This document shows, piece after piece, positions 1 through 5,522 of a DNA stretch of 8,408 bases. The notes beneath the pieces are model-generated. The model made no database searches and had not been told where the DNA came from. It saw only the letters and a program-made list of their open reading frames with translations. This stretch comes from Peptococcaceae bacterium (GTDB taxonomy: Bacteria; Bacillota; Peptococcia; Peptococcales; Peptococcaceae). The position numbers and the translations under genes were made by a program. The stretch covers positions 1 to 8,408 of the forward strand of contig CAAEKP010000014.1 in NCBI GenBank assembly GCA_900756555.1, read 5' to 3'. Position 1 is the stretch's first letter, and each line of letters opens with the position of its first letter.

Positions 1-197
1 ACATATTTACCGTCCAGTGTAAATGAAATATCGTTCACCCTGTCCATGTAAAGCACATTGTCCAGCGTATTGATCTCCACCGGTGTGTCTGATGGATAAT
101 TAGCACCGTACACCGCATTGTACAATTCCACCAGCTTTGGCCCATCGGACATATAATCACAAAATACCGAATCCTTATACTTTCAGTTTCCTTTCAT
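1..197 (-). pseudogene. Rpn-family PD-(D/E)XK nuclease/transposase-like gene, N-terminal part, interrupted by a stop at codon 5
   Basis: Read from the ATG at 197 the frame gives M-K-G-N, a TGA stop at 185-183, then KYKDSVFCDYM and continues open to the window edge. It contains LYNAVYGANYPSDT, TPVEINTLDNVLYMDR and NDISFTLDGKY. These match the N-terminal region of the Rpn (recombination-promoting nuclease) / PD-(D/E)XK transposase family, whose members typically begin with a short basic stretch followed by KDSVF. A GAGGGAG ribosome binding site lies just upstream of the ATG, so the pre-stop start looks genuine and the TGA disrupts it; a CGA-to-TGA change would explain it. The catalytic core lies beyond the left edge and cannot be judged. 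Alternatives are a sequencing error or a weaker restart at a later codon such as the ATG in CDYM. The family call is fairly firm. The pseudogene call depends on the single TGA. Confidence 0.68.
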
Positions 198-236
198 CTC
201 ACACAGCTCCCTCACAATTTTTTGTTTGGGCAGTGA

Positions 237-266
237 ATTATATTCTTTGCTAAAACGTTCTGTCGT
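237..266 (-). promoter_or_regulatory. Candidate sigma-A promoter for the Rpn-like gene
   Basis: A perfect -10 TATAAT reads on the minus strand at 242-237, with an ACGACA -35-like hexamer (4 of 6 matches to TTGACA) at 266-261 and an 18-bp spacer. It lies about 40 nt upstream of the ATG at 197. The -35 is weak, so this is only a candidate. Confidence 0.35.
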
Positions 267-408
267 TCTCTTGCTGCTAATCCTGCTATATTTTTAAATT
301 TGATTCTGCCACTACATCTGCCACAGATACGGAACTTTCGTGCAGATGCTTTACTGGAAATATTCTACATTGGAACTGTACTTCCTGCTTTTGAAAAAAT
401 TTTTTTAC

Positions 409-465
409 CATGAAAAAGCCTCTCTACCCGGAACACATCGTTCCTGATAGAGAGGCTTTTTCATG
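409..465. terminator. Strong bidirectional intrinsic terminator
   Basis: Perfect 18-nt inverted arms lie at 409-426 (catgaaaaagcctctcta) and 448-465. The loop contains a nested GGAAC/GTTCC stem (430-434 with 440-444). The GC-rich part of each arm is flanked by AAAAA on one side and TTTTT on the other, so either strand would give a hairpin followed by a U tract. It lies just after the stop of the small membrane protein (475), so it probably ends the murI transcript. It also insulates that transcript from the Rpn-like gene, which is transcribed in the same direction further left. Confidence 0.9.
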
Positions 466-474
466 GTATATATC

Positions 475-708
475 TTATTCGCTCGCACTGTCTAATTCTT
501 CAGAAATATCTAAAAATTTATTCATCAAGGGCAATACGGTAACAGCAAATACACCTGTTGCCACAACGCCTGTCTGTAATTTTTTTTTGCGCGGTACAGT
601 CACGCCAAGCAGCACTCCTAGCGCCAGCAGACAAATTTTCAGTAAACCTAAATCCATCACGGATGCCCGCTGAGCGTATACCTTGGCACTCTTCCAAAAA
701 TGAAACAT
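475..708 (-). CDS. Small two-helix membrane protein of unknown function
   Basis: This is a 77-residue protein. A hydrophobic segment at about residues 19-38 (LGLLKICLLALGVLLGVTV) is followed by a basic turn (PRKKK). A second hydrophobic segment at about 45-64 is followed by an acidic C-terminus (DISEELDSASE). It is probably a helical hairpin in the cytoplasmic membrane. The ATG at 708 is preceded by GGAG about 9 nt upstream. Similar short Firmicutes proteins are often labelled 'permease of phosphate ABC transporter', but nothing here supports transport and I do not assign that role. It begins 31 nt after murI, so the two are probably co-transcribed. The intrinsic terminator follows 9 nt after its stop. 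That it is a real gene is likely; its function is unknown. Confidence 0.8.
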   Translation of the reverse strand: MFHFWKSAKVYAQRASVMDLGLLKICLLALGVLLGVTVPRKKKLQTGVVATGVFAVTVLPLMNKFLDISEELDSASE

Positions 709-739
709 AAGTCCTCTCTCCTTTGCTTGTACTCTACAA

Positions 740-1516
740 TCAATAGGTCAACATTTCATCCAGCCGCAGCAGCAGTTGCTCATAACGGGGACGCAGCTGT
801 TCTGCCAGGCGGCTTGATGTATAATATTGCACGCGGCCTGTGTTTTGTTCCAGCAGATTTTTTTCCGCCAGCACGTTCTGCAAATTATTCACCGTACCCA
901 TACTGCCGTCAATGATGGCAATATCCTCCGGCAATATTTTGTTCAAGCTGTCTTTAAAATAGTTGAAGTGCGTGCAGCCCAATACCACGGTACAATAGTG
1001 GCTCAAGTCATACGGCGCTAACACCTCACGCAAGTAAGCCTCTGCCTGTCCATCATTAAACTGACCAGCTTCCGCAAATTCCACCAGGCGTGGCAGCGGC
1101 AGTAAATCTACCTGATGATGCTGATCCACCTGATGGAGCAAATTCTGTAATTTTTCTTCCCGGATGGTCACCGGCGTAGCGGTCACCAAAATCCGCTTCG
1201 TGCAGCTGGTATCGCTGACAGCAGGCTTCACTGCCGGTTCCATGCCCAGGATTGGAAACGAATACCGCGCCCGCAAGTCCTGAATAGCCACGCTGGTTGC
1301 CGTATTACAAGCCACCACCAGCGCCTTCACATCCTGCTGCGCGATAAAATCTACCGCTTCCCGCACACACTGACGGATCTCTTCTTTTGTTTTGCGACCA
1401 TAAGGAACATGGTCCGTATCTGCATAGTACAGAAAATCTTCCCGGGGCATCTGCCGTCTGGCTTGATGCAGTACCGTCAAACCGCCAATGCCCGAATCAA
1501 AAAACGCAATCTGCAC
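740..1516 (-). CDS. murI: Glutamate racemase
   Basis: MurI interconverts L- and D-glutamate in the cytoplasm and supplies D-Glu for the peptidoglycan stem peptide. The 258 residues match the usual length. The N-terminal FFDSGIGGLTVL (D7, S8) is the family signature. The two catalytic cysteines are C70 in VVACNTATS and C181 in LGCTHFNYF, with H183 beside the second. The second motif is a variant, since most racemases have GCTHYPLL. The start is GTG at 1516, because the protein begins exactly at the conserved MQIAFFDSG and AGGAG lies 9 nt upstream; no nearby ATG fits. It is downstream of yqeM, separated by a 252-nt repeat-rich gap, and upstream of a small membrane protein. It may be read through from the yqeM operon or have its own promoter, which I could not identify. 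Confidence 0.96.
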   Translation of the reverse strand: MQIAFFDSGIGGLTVLHQARRQMPREDFLYYADTDHVPYGRKTKEEIRQCVREAVDFIAQQDVKALVVACNTATSVAIQDLRARYSFPILGMEPAVKPAVSDTSCTKRILVTATPVTIREEKLQNLLHQVDQHHQVDLLPLPRLVEFAEAGQFNDGQAEAYLREVLAPYDLSHYCTVVLGCTHFNYFKDSLNKILPEDIAIIDGSMGTVNNLQNVLAEKNLLEQNTGRVQYYTSSRLAEQLRPRYEQLLLRLDEMLTY

Positions 1517-1550
1517 CCTTCGTCACTCCTCTAATGTTACGACATTTCAT

Positions 1551-1629
1551 CTTGTAGGGGTTGGCGCCCACGACAACCCGCGATATATTTCACCAAAAAA
1601 CAGGACGTCGAGGCGCCGTCCCCTACAAG
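1551..1629. repeat. Inverted pair of REP-like GTAG hairpins (BIME-like unit)
   Basis: The two ends are perfect inverted repeats of 10 nt (cttgtagggg and cccctacaag). The left unit reads GTAG (1554-1557), stem GGGTTG (1558-1563), a 10-nt loop and CAACCC (1574-1579). The right unit reads on the minus strand: GTAG (1626-1623), then a stem pairing CGTCC (1617-1621) with GGACG (1603-1607) across a 9-nt loop. GTAG at the foot of a hairpin, arranged as an inverted pair, is the known architecture of REP/BIME elements mobilised by RAYT transposases. It lies between yqeM and murI, ending about 35 nt before the murI start, and could affect read-through. Confidence 0.85.
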
Positions 1630-1666
1630 ACAATATCATCTTAAGACGTCGGAAAATTTTCGCAGC

Positions 1667-1741
1667 GCAAGGCGGCTTTTGATTTTTTGAGCGACGCGTA
1701 TTGAACATACGCAAGGCGAGAAAAATCAAAAACAACACAGC
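1667..1741. repeat. 75-nt dispersed palindromic repeat, copy A
   Basis: This 75-nt segment is 72/75 identical to 2994-3068 in the same orientation. It is an imperfect palindrome: TTTTGATTTTT pairs with AAAAATCAAAA, and inside that GCGTAT pairs with ATACGC around the loop TGAAC. The outer flanks of this copy (TTTTCGCAGCGC and GCGATACGG) are only weakly complementary. No protein-coding pattern is apparent. It lies 38 nt from the GTAG hairpin pair in the yqeM-murI gap. The family is not one I can name. Confidence 0.85.
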
Positions 1742-1768
1742 GATACGGAAATTTAACACGTCCCTCCC

Positions 1769-2557
1769 CTACATCAAATCTTCTTCCTCATCCAACGACA
1801 ATTTTCTGACCACAAACACTGCCCGATGGCTCTCCGCCTCTATCGGCTGTTCGGATAATTCCGCATACACGCCCAGCACCTGCAGCCCGTACATTTGTAG
1901 CCACATTTGCAGCAAATCCAAATCGTAAGCCCGCTCCTGATGGGTTTCTGTCACGCGCTGGTATAGGCCGTTCTCCTGCTTAATGAAAAAAGTAATATCC
2001 ATCTGGCAAATTTCTTCTTCATCGTCAAAATGGTTTTCCCATATATATTCCACCTGCGGGTGATGCAGCGTGTAAATATTGTTGCCCAGATATTCCCGCA
2101 GCTTGTATGGCGTCTGCACATCAAAAATCAACAAACCATCATCCACCAGACAATCGCTCAGCGATTGCAGCAGATACTGTAAATCTTCCGGCTCGGTTAA
2201 ATAGTTGAACGCGTCAAAGGTAGATATGGCAGCATCAAAGAACAACGCTTCGTCGTTCTCATCATACAGCTGCAAATCGGCCATATCCTGCTGCTGCCAG
2301 TCAATATCCAACGGCAGGTCTGCACTTTTGCGCCGTGCCTGTTCCAGCATTTCCGCAGATAAATCTACTGCCGTAATCTGATTGCCTTTCTGTGCCAGTG
2401 GGATGGTAATGCTTCCTGTCCCGCAGCCTAAATCCAGCACCCGCTTGCCCGGGCATTGATTTTTGTTCAGCAGCATCTGAAGATAATCTGCCCACTGCTG
2501 GTAATCTACATCTTCCATCAGCAAGTCATACACATCCGCCAAAGCCTGATAAGACAT
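1769..2557 (-). CDS. yqeM: Class I SAM-dependent methyltransferase, YqeM-like
   Basis: This is a 262-residue Rossmann-fold methyltransferase. Motif I is VLDLGCGTG (residues 40-48), which binds S-adenosylmethionine. The acidic motif is AVDLS (63-67), with QQDMADL around residue 91 and GLLIFDVQT at 141-149. An extended acidic C-terminal half follows (DDEEEICQ, DEEED). Its substrate is unknown. It directly follows rsfS, as yqeM follows yqeL in Bacillus subtilis, which supports the name. I chose the ATG at 2557: GGAG lies 6 nt upstream and MSYQALADVYDLLM is the usual start of these proteins. The in-frame TTG at 2569 has no such support. The rsfS stop is 1 nt from the ATG and the ribosome binding site lies inside rsfS, so translation is probably coupled. 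Its TAG stop lies in a GTAGGGGA sequence resembling a REP end. Confidence 0.88.
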   Translation of the reverse strand: MSYQALADVYDLLMEDVDYQQWADYLQMLLNKNQCPGKRVLDLGCGTGSITIPLAQKGNQITAVDLSAEMLEQARRKSADLPLDIDWQQQDMADLQLYDENDEALFFDAAISTFDAFNYLTEPEDLQYLLQSLSDCLVDDGLLIFDVQTPYKLREYLGNNIYTLHHPQVEYIWENHFDDEEEICQMDITFFIKQENGLYQRVTETHQERAYDLDLLQMWLQMYGLQVLGVYAELSEQPIEAESHRAVFVVRKLSLDEEEDLM

Positions 2558-2558
2558 A

Positions 2559-2918
2559 TTATTCTCCAATCATAGCAGTGATATCAACTTCAGGGCTGTC
2601 ACCCCACAGTTTTTCCAGATTATAATAAGCGCGTTCCTCTGGTTTGAAAATCTGCACGATTACAACACCATAATCCAACAGAATCCAGTTGCCGCCCTGA
2701 TACCCTTCCCGACGCAGCACCTGTTCATTCAATTCTTTTTCTACTTTTTCTTCCACAAAATCAGATAACGCTTTGGTGTGCGGCGCACTGGTACCATTGC
2801 AGATTACAAAATAATCTGCAATCCCTGTCTGCGCATGAATATCCAGAACTTTAATGTCCATACCTTTTTTTTCATCTAACGCTTTTACAACCTGTTCTAC
2901 TAATTTAATAGATTCCAT
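2559..2918 (-). CDS. rsfS: Ribosomal silencing factor RsfS
   Basis: RsfS (DUF143/Iojap family) binds uL14 on the 50S subunit and blocks subunit joining when nutrients are short. The 119 residues match the family length. Hallmarks are IADYFVICNGTS (33-44), the EGYQGGNWILLDYG segment (71-84) followed by VVIVQIF, and RAYYNLEKLWGDSP (97-109). The ATG at 2918 has GGAGG 7 nt upstream. It lies in the nadD-yqeK-rsfS-yqeM order typical of Firmicutes. The 175-nt gap before it holds a GTAG hairpin and the palindromic repeat, so it may be partly uncoupled from nadD-yqeK. Confidence 0.97.
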   Translation of the reverse strand: MESIKLVEQVVKALDEKKGMDIKVLDIHAQTGIADYFVICNGTSAPHTKALSDFVEEKVEKELNEQVLRREGYQGGNWILLDYGVVIVQIFKPEERAYYNLEKLWGDSPEVDITAMIGE

Positions 2919-2940
2919 ATAATAACCTCCGATTTATTTA

Positions 2941-2960
2941 CGGCGGCATGCCGCCCTACA
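2941..2960 (-). repeat. REP-like GTAG hairpin between nadD-yqeK and rsfS
   Basis: On the minus strand GTAG (2959-2956) directly abuts the palindrome GGCGGCATGCCGCC (2955-2942). The stem sequence differs from the hairpins at 1551-1629, but the position of GTAG is identical. It lies 23 nt upstream of the rsfS start, near its ribosome binding site (GGAGG at about 2930), so it would form a hairpin in the leader of rsfS mRNA. Confidence 0.65.
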
Positions 2961-2987
2961 ATATTCGTTTTAGGCAAATAATTTTTT

Positions 2988-3074
2988 CGTCTGGCAAGGC
3001 GGCTTTTGATTTTTAGAGCGACGCGTATTGAACATACGCAAGGCGAAAAAAATCAAAGACAACACAGCCAGACG
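2988..3074. repeat. 75-nt dispersed palindromic repeat, copy B, with 8-bp inverted flanks
   Basis: The core at 2994-3068 matches copy A at 72/75 positions. TTTGATTTTT pairs with AAAAATCAAA, and GCGTAT pairs with ATACGC around TGAAC. Unlike copy A, this copy is closed by a perfect 8-bp outer stem, CGTCTGGC (2988-2995) with GCCAGACG (3067-3074). That stem is bordered by a T run on one side and an A run on the other, so the whole could fold as one long hairpin with terminator-like edges. It starts about 20 nt after the nadD-yqeK stop and could attenuate transcription into rsfS. Confidence 0.85.
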
Positions 3075-3093
3075 GAAAAAGGATTGCATAAAA

Positions 3094-4266
3094 CTAGCTA
3101 CTTATCTGTTTTTCCACTTTCTCTTCCAGTATTCGATTTCTTATGGCAACCGACCACGGATGCAGAAATCCGTTCTTCTGAATCAGATAATTGATGGTGT
3201 GATCCAGCCCAGCCAGCATACCCAGATTCAAATCACGATGCACAATCTGCCGCAGAGCATCTACCCCCGGGAACTCCCGCCCCGGTTCAATATAGTCGGC
3301 AATATAGATGATACGGTCCAGCTGTTTCATGTCAGGGTGACCTGTGGTGTGCCAGCGGATGGCATTTAAGATTGCCTCATCCTCAATGATGCCCTGATCT
3401 TTCAGCATCCACGCACCCACCGGCCCGTGCAGCAAGCTTGGCTGCAACAGTTCTACCGGGTCAGAGTGCAGATTATGCTCTACTGCCAGTTCCAGCAAAT
3501 CACTGCTGGACATTTCCCGGGCATAATCATGCAGTAAGCCGGCCAGATAAGCCCGCTCGATATCGCCGTCAAACATACCAGCCAACTTAGCAGCGGTGTT
3601 AGCCACGCCCACAGAATGGGTGTATCGTTTGACCGAGAGCCGTTTTTTCAAAATGGCTTTGTAGCCTTCCACTTTAATTTCCATACTGTCTTTCACCTCA
3701 TCTATAATTTCCGCCGGAACCAACTTCGATATATCCTTCTGCAAGGCAATCTGTTCCCGCACTTCTGTAGATGAAATATCTAATGCATCAATTTCCAGGC
3801 AGATGATGCCGCCCTTCCGTTTTTTTGCTTCTTTCTGTAATTTTTCCGGAACCTCACCGACATAACCAGGCCGATTTGTAGCCACAAACTGACACATATC
3901 CAGAATATCCTCCCAGCGATACCACGTATCCAGATAAGTGAGCGAATCTGCACCAGTCAGAAAATAAAATTCACAGTCCGGCTCCTGCTTGCGCAGTTCC
4001 TTCAAGGTGTGGTAGGTGTAGGATTTTCCGCCCCGCTGCTGCTCAATATCCAAAATCCGATACCAGTCCGCATCGCCCAGCGCCTGTTTCAGCCAGTGAC
4101 TGCGCTTCTCATAAGGACTGATTGTCCAGTCTTTATGCGGCGGCTGCGCGCAGGGAATAAACCAAATTTCCTCCAGTTGCAGCTTATCTCTGCATTCCGT
4201 TGCCAGGCGCAGATGACCAAAATGTACCGGATCAAAGGTGCCGCCTAATAAACCTATTTTTCTCAT
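3094..4266 (-). CDS. nadD: Fused nicotinate-nucleotide adenylyltransferase (NadD) and HD-domain Ap4A hydrolase (YqeK)
   Basis: This is a 390-residue two-domain protein. Residues 1 to about 192 are NadD, which makes deamido-NAD from nicotinate mononucleotide and ATP. It has GGTFDPVHFGH (8-18), the FIPCAQPPHK loop, FLTGADSL (102-109) and ISSTEVR (164-170). Residues 195-390 are YqeK, the family that symmetrically cleaves diadenosine tetraphosphate. Its metal ligands are H217 (YTHSVG), H246-D247 (LLHDYA), H280 (LLHGPVG), H306 (RWHTTGH) and D324 (IADYIEPG). In most Firmicutes these are two adjacent genes. The frame is continuous with no stop. Codon 195 is an ATG at 3684 preceded by GAGGTG 9 nt upstream, so a free 196-residue YqeK could also be made. 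The start ATG overlaps the proA stop as ATGA, indicating translational coupling. Confidence 0.95.
   Translation of the reverse strand: MRKIGLLGGTFDPVHFGHLRLATECRDKLQLEEIWFIPCAQPPHKDWTISPYEKRSHWLKQALGDADWYRILDIEQQRGGKSYTYHTLKELRKQEPDCEFYFLTGADSLTYLDTWYRWEDILDMCQFVATNRPGYVGEVPEKLQKEAKKRKGGIICLEIDALDISSTEVREQIALQKDISKLVPAEIIDEVKDSMEIKVEGYKAILKKRLSVKRYTHSVGVANTAAKLAGMFDGDIERAYLAGLLHDYAREMSSSDLLELAVEHNLHSDPVELLQPSLLHGPVGAWMLKDQGIIEDEAILNAIRWHTTGHPDMKQLDRIIYIADYIEPGREFPGVDALRQIVHRDLNLGMLAGLDHTINYLIQKNGFLHPWSVAIRNRILEEKVEKQISS
3673..3700 (-). promoter_or_regulatory. Internal ribosome binding site and ATG at the NadD/YqeK boundary
   Basis: On the minus strand the sequence reads GATGAGGTGAAAGACAGTATGGAA. 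GAGGTG matches the anti-Shine-Dalgarno sequence over 6 nt and lies 9 nt before the in-frame ATG at 3684-3682 (M195). M195 falls exactly at the domain boundary, so it may be the relic, or still active, start of a separate yqeK. Confidence 0.5.
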
Positions 4267-5510
4267 TTGCGAATCTGTCCATTTCCATTAACAATATATT
4301 TATAGCTGGTTAATTCTTTCAGCCCCATTGGACCACGGGCATGCAGTTTCTGTGTGCTGATACCGATTTCAGCACCAAACCCAAACTGGAACCCATCACT
4401 GAAGCGGCTGGAGGCATTCACATACACCACTGCCGCATCCACCATCTGCTGGAACTGACGTGCATGGGTGTAATTGTTGGTAACGATTACTTCAGAATGA
4501 CCAGTGCCGTAGCGGCGAATATGCAGCAGCGCTTCATCCATAGTATCCACCACTTTCACAGAAAGAATCAGACCATGGAACTCTGTGGCATAATCTTCTT
4601 CTGTAGCCGCCTTGCTCTGAGCAATATACCGCATGGTTTCTGGGCAGCCCCGCAATTCCACGCCAGCTTCCAGCAGTTTTTCCGCAGCCAGCGGCAGCAA
4701 TTCCGCAGCCACAGCGCGATGCACCAGCAACGATTCGGTAGCATTGCACACGCCTGGACGCTGCACTTTACCGTTCATGATAATATCCACAGCCATATTC
4801 AAATCAGCAGTTTCATCCACATAAATATGACAGTTGCCCACGCCGGTTTCAATCACCGGCACAGTAGCATTTCTGACTACATTCTGAATTAGCCCTGCAC
4901 CACCGCGAGGAATCAGCACATCCAGATATTCATTCAGCTTCATCATCTCATTGACCGTTTCCCGGCTGGTGTCCTCCACCAGCTGAATCGCGCCGTGCGG
5001 AATACCAGCCGCTTCCGCAGCAGCACTGAGCACCGCAGCAATTTTCAGGTTAGACTGAATGGCATCGCCACTGCCCCGCAATAGCACCGCATTCCCGGAT
5101 TTCAGGCACAACGCAGCGGCATCAGCAGTCACATTTGGGCGCGCTTCATAAATCATACCGATTACACCCAGCGGCACAGCCACCTTGCCAATCTGCAAAT
5201 TATCTTTATTCAACCACATTTCTTCCACATGACCAACCGGGTCCGGCAGCTCCACCACAGCTCGCAGGCCGTCAGCCATATCCTGCACCCGTTTTTCTGT
5301 CAGCAGCAATCTGTCCAGAAACGCCTGCGGCTTGCCCTGTTCCCGCGCCCGCTGCATATCCTGTTCATTTGCAGCCAGAATATCGGCCATCGCCTGTTCC
5401 AGCGCATCGGCCATAGCCAGCAACCCATTATTTTTCTGCTCTGTTGTCATTACAGCCAGCTGATAACCAGCCTCTTTGGCCAGAGCGCCTTTTTCCTGCA
5501 ATTCACCCAT
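4263..5510 (-). CDS. proA: Glutamate-5-semialdehyde dehydrogenase (gamma-glutamyl phosphate reductase)
   Basis: ProA reduces gamma-glutamyl phosphate with NADPH to glutamate-5-semialdehyde, the second step of proline synthesis in the cytoplasm. The 415 residues match the family length. The aldehyde dehydrogenase fold is shown by PLGVIGMIYEARPNVTADAA (113-132), LKSGNAVLLRGS (136-147), IPRGGAGLI (200-208), ETGVGNCHIYVD (221-232) and the catalytic C255 in RPGVCNATE. The ATG at 5510 has AGGAGG 8 nt upstream. The proB stop lies 12 nt before the start and the ribosome binding site abuts it, so the two are coupled. Its TGA overlaps the nadD start. Confidence 0.98.
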   Translation of the reverse strand: MGELQEKGALAKEAGYQLAVMTTEQKNNGLLAMADALEQAMADILAANEQDMQRAREQGKPQAFLDRLLLTEKRVQDMADGLRAVVELPDPVGHVEEMWLNKDNLQIGKVAVPLGVIGMIYEARPNVTADAAALCLKSGNAVLLRGSGDAIQSNLKIAAVLSAAAEAAGIPHGAIQLVEDTSRETVNEMMKLNEYLDVLIPRGGAGLIQNVVRNATVPVIETGVGNCHIYVDETADLNMAVDIIMNGKVQRPGVCNATESLLVHRAVAAELLPLAAEKLLEAGVELRGCPETMRYIAQSKAATEEDYATEFHGLILSVKVVDTMDEALLHIRRYGTGHSEVIVTNNYTHARQFQQMVDAAVVYVNASSRFSDGFQFGFGAEIGISTQKLHARGPMGLKELTSYKYIVNGNGQIRK

Positions 5511-5522
5511 CTACGCCACCTC

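Noticed and set aside
212..364. A 50-codon open frame on the minus strand upstream of the Rpn-like gene, with CGRC and LAARERQNVLAKN stretches
   Set aside because: It has no ATG, GTG or TTG near its beginning and no ribosome binding site. It may be a remnant of a gene, but chance is as likely.
1551..1741. CRISPR array
   Set aside because: The repeats are few, palindromic, inverted or widely spaced, and lack regular spacers or cas genes.
1701..1928. Plus-strand ORF beginning MNIRKARKIKNN, with a similar one at 3028-3369
   Set aside because: Both start inside the 75-nt repeat, which explains their shared N-terminus, and then run antisense through real genes.
4341..4892. 183-codon plus-strand ORF antisense to proA
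   Set aside because: It mirrors the proA coding pattern, is histidine- and serine-rich as antisense frames often are, and has no ribosome binding site or known motif.
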